A stretch of 64,000 nt of DNA from assembly GCA_904063045.1 (NCBI GenBank), contig CAJFCJ010000011.1, positions 1,054,001 through 1,118,000 on the forward strand. Direction: 5' to 3'. The notes under the pieces were generated by a model. That model ran no database searches, was not told where the DNA came from, and was given only the letters and a program-made list of their open reading frames with translations. This stretch comes from Dimorphilus gyrociliatus (taxonomy: Eukaryota > Annelida > Polychaeta > Dinophilidae). Position numbers and translations under genes: made by a program. The first letter of the stretch is position 1, and every line of letters begins with the position of its first letter. Positions 37,431 through 50,526 of this stretch are shown piece by piece.

Positions 37431-39914
37431 AGTTATCATTGGAATGGACCCTATCAATCTTTTCCCTCTATTCCTATATTCTTACTCTAATTGACTCTCT
37501 TTTACTTTTCCCAATACTAATCAACGAGCGCTGAGTCAGAGGCAAAAGCGCATTTGCTTCTACCTACTTTCAAGGCTTACCTCGTCAAGGATCTCACCTT
37601 TAATAAATATAATAAAAGGAAATAACTAATAATTTTTGTGATATAAAAATAAAAGTAAAACGGTAAATAACAGCTGTAATCTTTAATGGCACTTATCCAT
37701 TCATAATTAAGCCTAGAGAATGAAAAAAGAAGTACACTAAGACGATAATCCTTTGAGGTTGTGTTCAACAAAAAAACATAAAACAGGGTGAGAAAGGGAG
37801 AGATAGAAATTAGTATAAAAAAACAAGAGAACATTTCATTTTAGCGTACAAGAGAACATGTGTAATGGGTCATTATTTTTTCCCTATTTTTCTAATAGTA
37901 ATCGATCTTCATTAACTACTCATTTGAAGTAAAGCAGAAGGAAGATTTTTCGAAAGACTTTTCCCCTGTCTTCATGTTTATCAATGTAATTTTTCGCCTT
38001 GAAATAGAATATATATAGAAATGGGTTTGATTTCAATGTCATAATTGCTATTTTCACTCTGTGTAATCGAAGATTATTATCAAATTTATACTCATTTCAT
38101 CATTGTGTTAATATTTATCAAATACGATTCTATAGATTTATTACCTATCATCTTTCCTTTTTTATCAGAGTGACAAATTTGGTATAACGTTTACCTATCA
38201 AATTTGCGTGATTTAGATTACAAGATTAAAATCTAGAAAGAGTATTGAAAAATTGCAAAGGAAGAAAAGAGTCTTTTGTCTTCTTTTTCACCAAAGTATC
38301 TCAATATTTAGGGGGGAAAATTGAGTGTGAAGATAAAAGCAACAAATATCTAAAGCTACTTGGGGTTGTTTCTAGGTTTTTATTAGAGGATCGAAGGAGT
38401 TTTTTACTAATCTAATTACTGTAAAATTGAGTCGTTCTGTGTCGATTGTACTCTTTTTATAGACTCTCTTAGGAATATCGAACCAATTGCAGAGTCTTCT
38501 GATAATATTTCAATTAAATGACTAATTAGCCTAATAATTCATATTCAAATGAGATCAGTTTCTAACGATTTTCCATGTCGATTCTCTTTTTTGGTTTTTT
38601 TGATATTTTCCCTTTTAGTTTCCGTTAATAAAAATACACCTATGGAACATCTTTAACGATAACCGATGTGTGTCACTGATAAATAGTCAGATCATAAATA
38701 ATAATTCCAAATGGAATATCCAATAGTAATTTCTCGGTTCCTTTACTATTTTAATTTCACGGTTTTCATCCCGTTCTCCTTTAAACGATTTTTTATTTCT
38801 TTTTTATAACGCCCTTCTTTTTCTTCTTGTTCGTTCCTTACTCATTCGAAATTCTTCAACTACACGTATAAATAGTCTAAGTTTTCCACCCCTCCCTCCA
38901 CACTCTCCTCCTTCTCCTCTATATACCTACTAACGATAGGATTAATTAGCCTGGTAAAAGTAACTGTTTCCTGGTATTCTTTGATATGAAGGGAAAATAT
39001 CTAAGATAAAACTTTAAATGAGATCGTTAATCATATTGAGTTGAGATATTTTAAATGAATTCTCTCTTTGATCAAAGTCAGCATAGCAACATCATATAAT
39101 ATTAGTCGCAATTTTCGATACGAATACCTTTTTTCAAGGTATACTCTCTTACATTTATACATTTATCAATTTTCTCAACAAAAATTTGTCGTTTTCTTGT
39201 GTCACTGCCCTCTTATTAATCCTACTTTTACCAAAAAAAAAAAACAACTCTAGAAACGACGAACCAGTAACGTAGCAATGTCACGCGAAGACGTTTGGCC
39301 GCTCAATGTATATGGGCAGATTTTATTGAGAAAAATAGACGCTTAATATCATGAATAATTTATAGCATAGTTTATTTTGAGGCGTTTATTTTTTGTTGGA
39401 TTTACTATGTATAAAATGAAAAATAGTCTTTGTAAAATATATTTCAGGCTCTTCCGATAGTATTAGTGAAATTGGAACTACATTTCACAATAAGAAAAGA
39501 GCATCAACCTAATTCAAGCATTCTCTTTCAAATTTCTTTGGCAATTCCATTAACAACTTCCGTTAGGCCTACTCAGCCGTAATACCGTACCTTTCAAAGT
39601 TACATATAGAGGGGGGAATGTCAAAGGTATTAGCCCATGCTGCCATCTATTTATATGGAACTTTTGAGGATATTAATGAACATATAATTATAGAGTGGAA
39701 GATATTGTTTTCATTATTCATTCTTTCGATTAATTGAAAAAAAATTATTTATTTTAATTTCCCTATTGATTATTATATCCATCTAACGTAATTATATTCT
39801 ATTGTGAAGCTCACCGCTTGACGGCAGAGTCGAATAGCGTCTCTGCATGAACGATTTTATTTTTTTCGTCAACCCTGTTCCTGTTTTCTTCTCCTTTGTT
39901 TACTGTACTCTATT
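37431..39914. other. 2.5 kb convergent spacer, no gene seen
   Basis: Between the charged-protein gene (+) and the kelch gene (-). A+T-rich with pyrimidine tracts. GCTGCCATCTAT (39639-39650) is a minus-strand match to the CTCF-like core. Short frames lack splice partners. Confidence 0.45.
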
Positions 39915-41389
39915 CTACCACAAAACCCATTTACAATTTTGGTATCTAGCTGGTTTGAACGCTCTATTCTTTGCAGGTATATTGATGAGGCAGCAATCTA
40001 CCTGACGAAAATCTCCTTTTCCCAAATTGAACATTATTTTACTCTTTCCCGTTCTAGGATTGAATTTTTCCACAGAATTTACAGATGAAAAATCGTTATT
40101 GTCATTATCATTTACATCCTCAATCTGATATCCTCCAATTATAAATATTTTTGATCGAATTTGTACAATTCCGCAGGAGCACCTTGGTTCTCTCAAATAT
40201 TCATATTTCCTTGAAAGAGCCCTTTTAAATTCCATTGTTTTCATATTCTTTTCTCTTTCTTTTCTATCTTCTGTTGTTTTATTAGAAATATGAAGAATTT
40301 CAATTTCTTATTTGCAAAAGAAAAAAATGAAATAATTAGCGCTCCTTTAATTAGTTTTCGTCTAGTTTTATTAATACAAGAACGCATTTAAAAGGATCTT
40401 GTAATGAGTGGGAACTAATCTTTTGTAACGTATGACAAAGGTTTAATGCTTAAGGATTTCGCAAGCCTATTTCAAAACGGATTAAGAGGTTCTAGAAACT
40501 TACTGTCAGAAGTAACAGGTGAATCTTTACCCTTTAAACCAACAGTCGGCTGAAGGGCGGTTAAACTATCAGCTTCAGTCGTAACTTCGACCTGCTTAGC
40601 CTGACTTATGCCCATAAAAACTCCACCAAAATAATATATTTTACTTTCGAATGCGCAGACGGATAATCTGGTTAAAGAGTTCCATAATCTAACCATCTCC
40701 CCTTTCCAACTGACCAACTTCTTCCAGATATGTACAGAACAGTTTTTCTTCTTTTTACTACTTGATCTCACTTCTGTTTTCTCAAGAACCCAAATACTGT
40801 TGTTACTGTCAAGAAAACCGTGAAAATCACACGTTCCACCTGCACTATACAATACATTATCCATTTCAATTGCACAATGATCAACACAAGGATAGGGTAA
40901 ACGATCTTCCCTTTGCCAGTCGTCTAAAACTGGTTCATATGATTCGCACGAATCTGTCAACTCAGATTCTCCCACTAGTCCCCCAGATACAAATATTTTA
41001 CCATCCAAAATTGAAGCAGTATGCCTATAATGATCACAAGATATTTTATAATTAATTCATTAATTAATACTTTTATTAAATTTCTTCCCTTTTCATTACC
41101 TATGTCTAGCCTTTGTCATGGAAGCCATTTCGGTCCAATTACCATTAATAACATTGTATTTAAAGACTGTATTAACTATTTCACCACTACTGCATTTCTT
41201 ACCACCCGTAACGTAAACGCAATTATCCAATACACAAACTCGGTACCCAGTAAGATCCTTTAAACATTCGCAATCCGTTAAATATGACAATTTAGGCATT
41301 AGTTCATCAGTCTCCTCATCAACTGTTAAATAGCCGATGCTGTCGGATGCTACCGAAGTTGTAAAAATTAGTACGAAAGTACTTGACAT
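39915..41389 (-). CDS. Kelch-repeat protein without BTB domain, 388 aa
   Basis: Beta-propeller protein. Exons 41389-41100, 41024-40504, 40270-39915; phases 2 and 1; 1167 bases. At least five kelch blades are visible from their Gly-Gly turns: CVYVTGGKKC, KIFVSGGLVG, VLYSAGGTCD, KIYYFGGVFM, KIFIIGGYQI. Each is followed by an aromatic/Trp strand (NGNWTEM, LDDWQRE). The first ~35 residues fit a divergent first blade better than a true signal peptide, although they are hydrophobic. No BTB or BACK region was found upstream, unlike KLHL-type Cullin-3 adaptors. The protein may be a stand-alone propeller or a derived KLHL that lost its N-terminus. Confidence 0.85.
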
Positions 41390-42068
41390 AATCCTTTTTC
41401 CTTCCTCTCACTTTTTGCTCTCTTAATGACGACTCACTTTTTTTATTGTTTATTTTCCGTAACTATTTGCCAATTATCGACGAAAAATAGAGTTAGCCGG
41501 AATAAGGAATCAGAGAGAAAAGTCTAGTGTTCAGTTCTAGAAAATGACTGTTCTTGAATAGTAACAGTTCAGTCAATCTACCGTTAATAATCTTCTATAA
41601 AGCGTTTGGCAAACATTTCCCTTTTTTCATTTCAGATTTGATCGATTGTTCAGACGAGTCTTTTATTCTTTTCTTCTTTTACTTACATTTGTATGTTATT
41701 TTATTACAAGTTAAACCGCCCCTTTCTCAATTTTATTCCTTTTTTCATGTATTTACTATAAAGTCTAACGTCGAGTTCAATAAAAACAGGGCGGTTAACA
41801 GATGGCGTTAATGTTGAATAAACCATTTCCTAAGAGGATTCGACGCCTCTCTTTTCCCTTTTGCGCAGTAATTCCGTAAAAGGTGATTATGAGCCTTTTC
41901 ACCCCCTACCCTGCTCTCTATTCTGATTTACTAATTTTTTGCTCTTAAAACTTTTATAGCCCACAGTTCGATTATTCATATTTCATTCACTGAAATATGT
42001 TCCTTAATCATTTACGCGAAATTTACAAATATTAGTTTTGAAGTTTATTTTGAACAACTCTAAAATAA
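41390..42068. other. Intergenic with CTCF-like motif
   Basis: Between two co-oriented minus-strand genes. ACAGATGGCGTT at 41798-41809 (+). No gene or BTB exon found. Confidence 0.45.
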
Positions 42069-43164
42069 TTAACTTAGATGTAGCCGTCCAAATTCTTGAA
42101 GTGTTTTGAATCTTTCTGTAAGGGAAATGAAATTAAGATTACTGGAATGTCTGCAATGCTAAATTATTAAAGAGAAAGAGAGAGTGGATGTGGGTGTGTG
42201 TGTGTGTGTGTGTTTAAAATACTTACAGCTTCCAAACAACCATATAAAATTTGAACTCTTTCAATATCGATTTCACTGAGAGTTACTCTTTGACCAATTT
42301 GAGCAGTAGGGTCTATGGGCGTAATTGTGTCCTGGGATGGGTCGATTGCGAACCCTCTTCTACCGTAGTGCATTACTGATCCGTAATCGTAGGTTGTACC
42401 CAAATGATCGATGGAAACTCCGTTAGTCAACTTACGAAAGTTATGTTCCCTTCCAGGTAAGATATTATCAAAGTTTACAACGACAAAATCATCACGGTCT
42501 CCTCTGCTATGTTCATGATAAAATCCTAATGCGTGAAGGAATTCATGCATAATAGTTCCATGTCTAGTTACGCAACCAGAGGCCAAAGACATTCTTTGAG
42601 ATCCTCCAAGCATACCGATAAACGAAGAGCAACCAGAACCCTTTTGAACACTAACATAGTTAAATTCGGTAGTTCTTTCTCTCAAATCAACGCATTTTTC
42701 GCCATTTGGCTTCTTCGTCAATTCCATTAAATCGTCAATACCAGCTTGGATTAATTCGAGTTCCAAGGCAGCTTTTTACAAATTAATATATAATTTCATA
42801 AAAACTTGTTATTTATTTAGTTAGTTAATACCATATTTTATGGCACATTCAATAATGTACAAACTTACTGTATTGAGAGGTAACGATAGAGTAGTATAGA
42901 ATTCCATCAGTCCATTTAAGATTTTTATTCCATATCGCATTAGCTGGACCTACAAGTGGTAAACCAGTTTTTGGAATAAGGATGTCACCCTCGAAGTGAT
43001 CTGCAAAATGAAATAAAAAGTGTTTAAGTAAACTTCAGTAAAGAATAAAATATCTTTTTCAACAAATATACAGAAAAAAGATAGATACTTCCTAGTTCTG
43101 GATTGTTGTCAATAGGTTTTGAAAGGGTCACACCCAGTAAGATGCAAACAATTAAACTTCTCAT
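42069..43164 (-). CDS. Secreted astacin-family zinc metalloprotease, 280 aa
   Basis: Exons 43164-43089, 43000-42869, 42771-42227, 42158-42069; phases 1, 1, 0; 843 bases. Signal peptide (SLIVCILLGVTLS), short propeptide with the Asp switch FEGDI, and maturation near ANAIWNKNLKW. The zinc site is HEFLHALGFYHEHSRGDRD (HExxHxxGxxHExxRxDRD), with catalytic Glu and three His. The Met-turn is GSVMHYG. Cysteines at KCVDL, GSGCSSF, SGCVTRH and LYGC give the usual two disulfides. The protein ends about 30 residues after the catalytic domain, so it has no CUB or EGF tail. A (GT)n microsatellite sits next to the last donor. All catalytic residues are present. Confidence 0.95.
42194..42213. repeat. (GT)n microsatellite
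   Basis: About ten GT units inside the last astacin intron, next to the donor site, possibly affecting splicing. Confidence 0.85.
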
Positions 43165-44139
43165 CTTTGAATATAAATCCACTTCATTTGTAAGGCGTCT
43201 TTTATATAGCAATGAAGTTATCTTGAAGGGAAATAACAGGTTTTATTTATTATTTCACTTAAAGATAATATTATGAAAATTCTATCTTAATTCAATCTTC
43301 AACGTAAAGCATATGGTATATTTTTGTAGTTGTAATTTTTCGTAACTAAATGTTCACATGAGAAATCCTCCAACTGTTTTTTGTAGTGCCGTGTGCAGAA
43401 CCAAAAAAATGCCGAAAAGTAAAGTTTAACATGTTTAATAGTTATTCTAATACCGTTTCCATATACCTATATTTAATAATAGTGACTGGTTAATAATTAA
43501 TATAGATGTTCACAAAAAAAAACCATTAAGACCTAAAGGTCGAATTTATCATCTTTGCCTTTAATTAACGCTCTTTATGCTTGCAGGCTAAAAAAGAGGA
43601 ATTTGGCATACAATAGTGTTTTTTTTCTATTTTCTATTGTTATCTGTAGCATGTTTGAAATCGTAAAATTATTTCTTACGTAACCAGACTCGTTTTTTTA
43701 TTATTTAAAGCATTTTTTTTCAATTGTTGTAAACAGTTAACAAACAAACAAATGTAAAAACGAGCTATATACAAAATATACAGTCAGTTGTTATAGTTTT
43801 AGTTGAATACATTTGTACATTATATTGAAATATTAGGTATTAATAGTAATATATAATCATCTCTTTTATCATTGTTATAGTTTTCGAAATATTCTAAATA
43901 TTGCAGATATTGCAGATAATGCATATTGTCTCATATAAATAATAATAAAAATTATATTTATATATAACATTTTATTAGAATAAAATATATGCAAAAACAA
44001 TTAAAAAAGAGCAAGTTTTTATTCAAGACAGACTGGACAAATTGTTTGGCATGACATTTTTATTATTATTATTATTTATCATTTTTCATTTCCTTCAAGT
44101 ATCATCGAATCCTTTCAAAAATATCTTCAATTTTCTTTT
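43165..44139. other. A+T-rich intergenic
   Basis: Promoter side of the astacin gene; no gene or notable motif seen. Confidence 0.45.
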
Positions 44140-44552
44140 CTACATTATAGAGCATTGGTCGTCTTCTGAATGATTTTCTTTTGACATTCTTTCCCTAACC
44201 CATATTTTCAACCTATTCAGACTTGACCAACTTAGTTTGCTTGACGTTGATTTATTACTAACCGAGGAGGAAGTCGATTCCGACTTAACAATCTTTTCTG
44301 CTTCTGCAGGCGTAAATTTTAACGCTAGTCATTAATATTTTATTAATTAAGGTATAAAAAAAGGAAACAGAGCCAATAGGATGCAGTAATTAATGCTTTC
44401 ACTATGTCTTGTTGACAAAAACGGGAAAGCAACTTACCAGAAATTATAAAATTTTCAACGTGAGCTGTTCCTCCACATACTGAGCATTGGCGGCATGAAA
44501 TGCAGATGCATCTGCAGCTTCCTTTACACCTTGCAGTACTGCAACACATGCT
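44140..44552 (-). CDS. Small Cys-rich protein ending in a CaaX box (5' end uncertain)
   Basis: Two exons, 44552-44438 and 44303-44140, phase 1. Starting at ATG 44549 gives 91 residues. The first 25 residues hold ten cysteines (MCCSTARCKGSCRCICISC, then RQCSVCGG), dense enough for metal binding. The second exon is Ser/Lys-rich with an amphipathic stretch (LSWSSLNRLKIWVRERM) and ends Cys-Ser-Ile-Met, a valid CaaX box for farnesylation. A strong acceptor (CTTTACCCTTTTAG) lies three bases before the ATG, so an upstream coding exon is possible; I could not identify one. Not a family I recognise. Prenylation would tether it to membranes. Confidence 0.6.
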
Positions 44553-47500
44553 CTAAAAGGGTAAAGACAAACTTAACTGAAAGAAAAACAGTTGGAAAAC
44601 GTGTCTAACATAGAAAATATATGGTAAATTTCTTTATTAAATAAGATACTCTTTTCCCTGCTAAATCCTTTCATCCCATCGTCGACTTTTAATAGATCCC
44701 AGTCAGGTATACATTCTCCACTCAAAGACTCGTTTTACAAGAGCGGTAGTAGAGAAAATACTCTTTTAGGCCAAAGAGTCAAGGCTATGCCCAGCTTTTA
44801 GTTTCAAAGAAACGTGAAGGAGAGCGAAAAAACGATTAACTGTAAAGAAAGCGGGACTCCCTTCCTTTTCCTCTTCACCTTACTCCCTAGATCGATATTC
44901 TAACCCTTTTTCTACTCACAGCTCTTTTTTAACGAGTAAAATGAATCACTGTCAATTCTGTGAGTCATGTTCTTATCGTCTAATTTGCCAAATATAGAAA
45001 ATAGAAACTATCAATTTCGACTTACAATGAAAGAAGACAGATCTACGCTACTTCCGCTTCGGCTCTTCCCGGTAGGAGGTTTTCCATACTATTTTTGTAT
45101 TCCTTTTTCTTTTTTTCACACGGTTTTATTTATCTATTCTAAAAAAAGAAGTGACGGTTTAAAAAAAAGTCGAAGAGAAAATAATAAAGAAAAAAAAAGA
45201 TGCCTTAAACAAACTTTCCATGCGTAACTGGCATTTTCGTCAATTTTGACAAGGAATGGAAGGAAAGAGGAAGAGGGGGCGGTGGGTGTTAACGATTTAG
45301 CGAATATTTGTTCTAAATCAATATTTTCAGGCTATTAACCAAATAAAATCTCTTCCCGGAATAAACTGACATCGAAATTTTATCTCCGGGCTTCTCTATC
45401 ATTCCCTATAAATTACGTTCAGTTTGTACAAACAGACAAAGCGTCTCTTTCACTTCCATGACTATTCGTTAAATTATATAAAACTACAAAATTGTTACGA
45501 TATATATATAAATATGAATAAAGAAAAAGAAATCTCTAGATCATTTTTTCTTTTTTCTCTTCACTTTATTATTCTTTTTCTCTTTCTCTTCTTCACTTAC
45601 TTTTCACGTCTTTTTCGTCATCATTGGAAAGGAACTTTTGTCATATTTACTTACTCGCAACGGAAATAATATTTTATCATGGAAATGAGCTTTCTATTTT
45701 TCATTTATAGACTACACTCACTACGCTTATAAAACTATGATATAGAAATCATTTTAGGCCTACTTAATATTTTTCCTTGTGTTCATCCTGAATGAGAACA
45801 ATCGTCGAGTACACATTAAATAATAGATAAGCTAGTAGTAGGAGAATGACGTTTTATTGAGAGGGAAAAAAGCATGAAATGGACGAAAAGTGCAAAAAAG
45901 TTTACGAAGTAAACTTCACACCTACAATCAATGGAACTTGAGGCAGACGCTTTTTCTGTTGCCCTCCGCTATCTCTTATACTTTTTTTTTTGTCAATCTT
46001 CTCTCCATCTGCACTAAATATCACCTAAGGCTGCACCTTTAAAAATATAACCGTTGTAAAATAGGCTAATTATTTGCTTTTTTTGTGTATTTCTTCTTTT
46101 ATTATTAATTATTTAAGTAAATTATTTACAAAAGAATGTACTAATTAGGCATATTTTCATCCGGGCTATTTTTTAAACGACATTACAATTTTATAAAAGA
46201 CGAGCATAAGAAATCAATCAATTGATTTCATTTGAAATCTCTACAGCTATCACGAAACAAGGAAATCGACAGACCGGAAACGGACTCAACTGCTCTTTGC
46301 GTCCAACACGCACTTTTTTCTAGCTTTTTTATCATCTATAGTAATTATCAATGTATTGTAAATTATATGTACATTTAATGCCATTTTTATACGTTTTACG
46401 CATTTCATTCGTGAATAAGTCACATGTGCTGTCACTTTCTTTCATCACATAGCCCTACGTTAAGCCTACATTCTGACCGGAAGCTCAGGATGGTATCGCT
46501 TAATGAAGGAGAGAGAGAGCTGGAGTATAGTAAGTATAAAGAGAACAACAAATTTAGACGGAGAACAGAAACCTTATTAAAGCGGCATTTTTTAAAGAGA
46601 GTTTCTTTATTCTAGGTCTATTTTCAATTAAAATCAAAAAATTTACTTTACTTTTTCCCTATCCTTCCCTTCCTGTCCAACTTTTTAGCTTTTTAACGAA
46701 AAGTAAACAAATAGTAAACACTGTCGTAAGAATAAAAGAGCAACTATAAAATAAATTTTTTGGTGACTTGTAAGAAAATATATACATGAATATTCATGAA
46801 ACAATTTTCGCCTTTCATATATTGCTTTATACAAATAAATGCGTCAACGAACCTTTTTTTTATTAAATGTTGGTAGTAGTCGATCTAGTGCCTAAGCTTT
46901 AGTCGGAATAAATAATGAATTTGAAGGAATGTTGACAACGCCACCTGGTGTTACCACGGGCTACTTATATTGCTTGCTAAGTAAGCAGGAGAGAAAATAC
47001 ACCAATTCCCAATTTGAAAATTACAATTTTGTTAATCAATAAGGAAGAAGAAAGAAGGGAAAGGGAATTCGAATAGAGAAAATTATAAAAGAAGAAAAAA
47101 AAGTCACATTAGGAATTAAGAAGGCGGTAAGAGGAGGGAAAAATGAAAAATTTCTCCCCCGCTAAATTCCTAAGGGACTGTTAAGCTTGTTTTTTTCGAA
47201 ATCGTGCTGGGAATTTTGCAGATGCCTGATATTTTTTCTGTGTTTGGGAATTGGTTAGGAAAATCACTAACTATTTTCCTTTTATTTTGTAATTTCTAAC
47301 CATATTAATTAGAGTATCAAAATAATAAAGATATGTAGGGAAAATATGCGCTCTGAATATTTCCCTCGTCCTTTTTCCCCCATTTCCAGCCACCCATCTT
47401 CGCTATTACGTTAGCGAGTGGGTTTGAAGCACAGCCGTTTATTGTTAGAGCATATTAAATTCTGTTACTATTGTTATTCTAATTGCCAATATTTTTGGGG

Positions 47501-47910
47501 CCGTCCTCTATTCTCATTACCATAAAAAACTTTTTTTGTTCTTTAGCCTGGACTGTTACTCTCTCTCTCTCTTCCTCTATCTTTCGCTCTTCCCTTCTTT
47601 TCTCTTTCTCCTATTCTCACAATATTTCTATAATTTTCCATTATATTTTTTCCACGCTTATTGCTCATTCTTTTTCTATGTGTTACAATGTTTTATAATT
47701 ATGCTAGTGTTAAAGTTTATCAATAATTCTGGTGCTTATTAGGTAAACAGAACTAAAATGGTTTTATTTCGGTACCTTTATCATTTTCATTTGATACTCA
47801 ATTTTTAATACAATAAGAAACAGGACCTTTTTTTGTACATTAAAAGTTTATTGTTAAGAGCAATTATATAAAAGAAGAATAATTACAAAAACAGATAATT
47901 GGTTCGAAAA
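44553..47910. other. 3.4 kb without a supportable gene
   Basis: A+T-rich with pyrimidine tracts. Could hold an upstream exon of the CaaX gene. AACGCCACCTGGTGTT (46937-46952) is the best CTCF-like match of the window, on the minus strand. Open frames at 45424 and 46424 show no domain or splicing support. Confidence 0.4.
46937..46952 (-). promoter_or_regulatory. Strong CTCF-like site
   Basis: On the minus strand AACACCAGGTGGCGTT. This fits the extended CTCF consensus CCASYAGRKGGCRS at nearly all positions (ACACCAGGTGGCG). Confidence 0.5.
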
Positions 47911-50217
47911 TTATTCTTTATTGTTCTTTTCATCTTTTAAATCTGCTTTAATTTGTTTTTCCTCTTTCCAATCTGCATATATTTTCTTAGCAACACTTAA
48001 TAAATCATTTTCGTCCTTTTTCTCGACCAAAGGCTTCCGACGATATTTTACTAAGCTAGGATTACGAAGAATCATATAAGCCACTCTCCATTGATTTCTC
48101 CATCTTTTATTAGGCCGTTGTTGTTGAACTTCTTCCATTTCTCTTTCTTCCCCATCTGCCACTTCATTAGCACGACAACAGGTCATCTAAGGACAAGAAA
48201 ATAGAAACAAAACATTATTGAAGCAAAAAATATTGGCAAGGGGAACATAAATTCTGTATTTAGTTTAATTTACCGTATTTTGTTCCAGGTTCTCCTCCTT
48301 ATCCTTGAACTCTGACCCTGATTGTTGATCGTCACGTAAAATTTGACAGAAGCACCTAAGAATAGGATTATTATGGTTGTGCTCTAGTATTACCATGCCT
48401 AAGTAAGCTTGATAACCTCCATCAAATTTCTCAAAATCTCTCATTAAAATTGCTCGATCTATTCGACCCAGCCAAAATAATCCTATTACTGATCCTTTTA
48501 ATACCCTCATTAAGGCGGAAGCCAGACCCACGTTGACATTGGCCAGAAAGAAGACATAGCTCATCATATGAAAGAGAGATCGTCTTAAAAGTGATAGTGG
48601 TTGATCTTCATCCTCTTCCTTTAATTTCTCTTGCAATATGAATTTCCTAGAAATAACTTGTTGGAATATTTTTAGTCCCAGACCCGTCACCGATGGTAAA
48701 ATTATATATTGTGCAATAAATCTTATAATAGCCCAATTACCATCTGTTATTGGTAATATTATTACGAAGCTAATCAGTAGACAAATACTCCATGAGACGG
48801 AATTAATGATAAAAAATCCCCAAATTGTAAAGGCAATCTGATATCCACAATATCTTAGACAACTAGCTGTTAAAGATCCACTATTTTCTAAACTGCCCTT
48901 TAAAGAGGCACGCCATCTGCCGGACGCAAAATTTGACAAACTTTTTTTATAGCTGATAGCTATATCGAAAATACTATAAACAAAAACTAGTATAACAAGA
49001 CAATTCGTAACCGCAAATGAAACTCTTATTAAATGGTAAGTTATTATTATCCTTCTCCTCTCTGTTGAGTTGCTAGTTAAATTTCTTTCTGTTATTAATT
49101 CCTGGCCTGATTTCCATAGTGATCGAATAATAACAGCTGTTAAATGAAAACTGAATGCTGCCAATTGATAAGTGCACGAGATTGAGGCAACCAAAGCCGA
49201 TAGTACTCTTGTAGAATATTTAAAATTGGGAGAATACCCTATCATTCTCTTTATTACCCACTTCCATGTTTTATTCTCCTCCCTTTCCTTTGGATGTAAC
49301 ATTTCATAAACATAACTAAATTGATGTCTCCAGCAGATTTTATTTGATCTCTTCTCAACAGCTCTTTTCTGAAAAAATGTGCTCATTTAAGTTAAAGTAA
49401 TAGCAGAGATAAAGAGGTAATATAATATTTTGGTACTTTGAAGTAGCATTGAATTAATATTATAAAAAATTTCCAAACAAGAAAAGAAAAGCATAATAGA
49501 GATGGTAACTGAGTTACTACTGTAGAATATTTGATTATTTCGGGAATCGGATCCCAGCATCGACTCATAACCAATAGTTTTACAGCAAGCCAACATCCAG
49601 AGTAAATAAAACCCAATAGACCGCCCACAAGTTTTTGTTCAGTGTATAAGCAGGCAAAAAATGGATAGAAAGCAACACAGATTTCCAAACTTAGCCCAAG
49701 TATGACAAGTACTCTAGCGTAGCCAGGATACGGAAGTAGTGAACTACCTGAACAGCAATGATAACAGTGAAAGATACAATTTATGCTACACCTATAAAGA
49801 GTAATACTTTTTCATTTATATCATTGTTAAATAAGCTATTTCTTAAACTTTTTAAATATTTTAATAAATGATAAAATATAAGTCGTTCATACCGAAGAAG
49901 ATAGAAATAATAAAGTTTGTTGTAGCACCAAAAGCAATTGCAAAACTCCATCGATTATTATAATCGTCAATAAAATTTATTGCTAAAGGTAGCTTTGGCC
50001 TTCCTCCACATATTTTAGGTAAAAATTTCGTCCTTTTTTCGAAAAAACTTAAAATTATTACTATTAAACATGCTGGGGCATTGGCAATATGTAAAAAATA
50101 GAAGAGATTATTTTGATGTCTTTCACATGCAGTATAGTTTGAGGTTATATTATTTTCTGTTACTTCAGGTTGTGAGGGTTGTGATGGAACAACAATATCC
50201 CATAGACTAGCTTTCAT
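47911..50217 (-). CDS. STRA6-like retinol (vitamin A) transporter, 668 aa
   Basis: Multi-pass receptor that takes up retinol from carrier protein at the cell surface. Exons 50217-49893, 49747-49437, 49368-48274, 48186-47911; phases 1, 0, 0; 2007 bases. The 668-aa length is essentially that of vertebrate STRA6. Seen: extracellular N-terminus with N-glycosylation sites (ENNITSNYT), many hydrophobic segments, and the conserved block RVLSALVASISCTYQLAAFS. The motif FEKFDGGYQAYLGMVILEHN corresponds to the STRA6 segment before its cytosolic tail. Near the end, WRVAYMILRNPSLVKYRRKP matches the STRA6 C-terminal WGLAYTLLHNP-type motif. The ORF is open a little upstream of ATG 50217 without another ATG, so a short leader exon cannot be excluded. 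Confidence 0.88.
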
Positions 50218-50526
50218 AATAAATGTTGTAAGTAATATCGTATCCAATTTTGTAATGTTCTAGTTTCATAGATAATATTGTTTAGCGTTGATTCCATAGC
50301 AAATAAAAGATATGCTGTTATCAATATTGGTACTGAAATTATTCTTAAACGATGAATCATAGAAAAAAGATTATTGCTTTTATTAAAAGAACAGAATAAA
50401 TGGAAAGTTTATATTATATTAGATATTGTATATTTCATTAAATCGCCTTGTATGTTTGTCTTCTATTTCTGTTTGTTTTTTCGGTCCTAATTTATGAATA
50501 AAAAACTTTAAGTTAGAAAGCAAAAT
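50218..50526. other. Short spacer
   Basis: About 300 bases between the STRA6-like gene and the first channel gene; no gene. Confidence 0.5.

Noticed and set aside
45424-47742. Several 60-80 codon plus-strand frames
   Set aside because: Phe/Ser/Leu-rich translations of pyrimidine tracts, with no splice or domain support.
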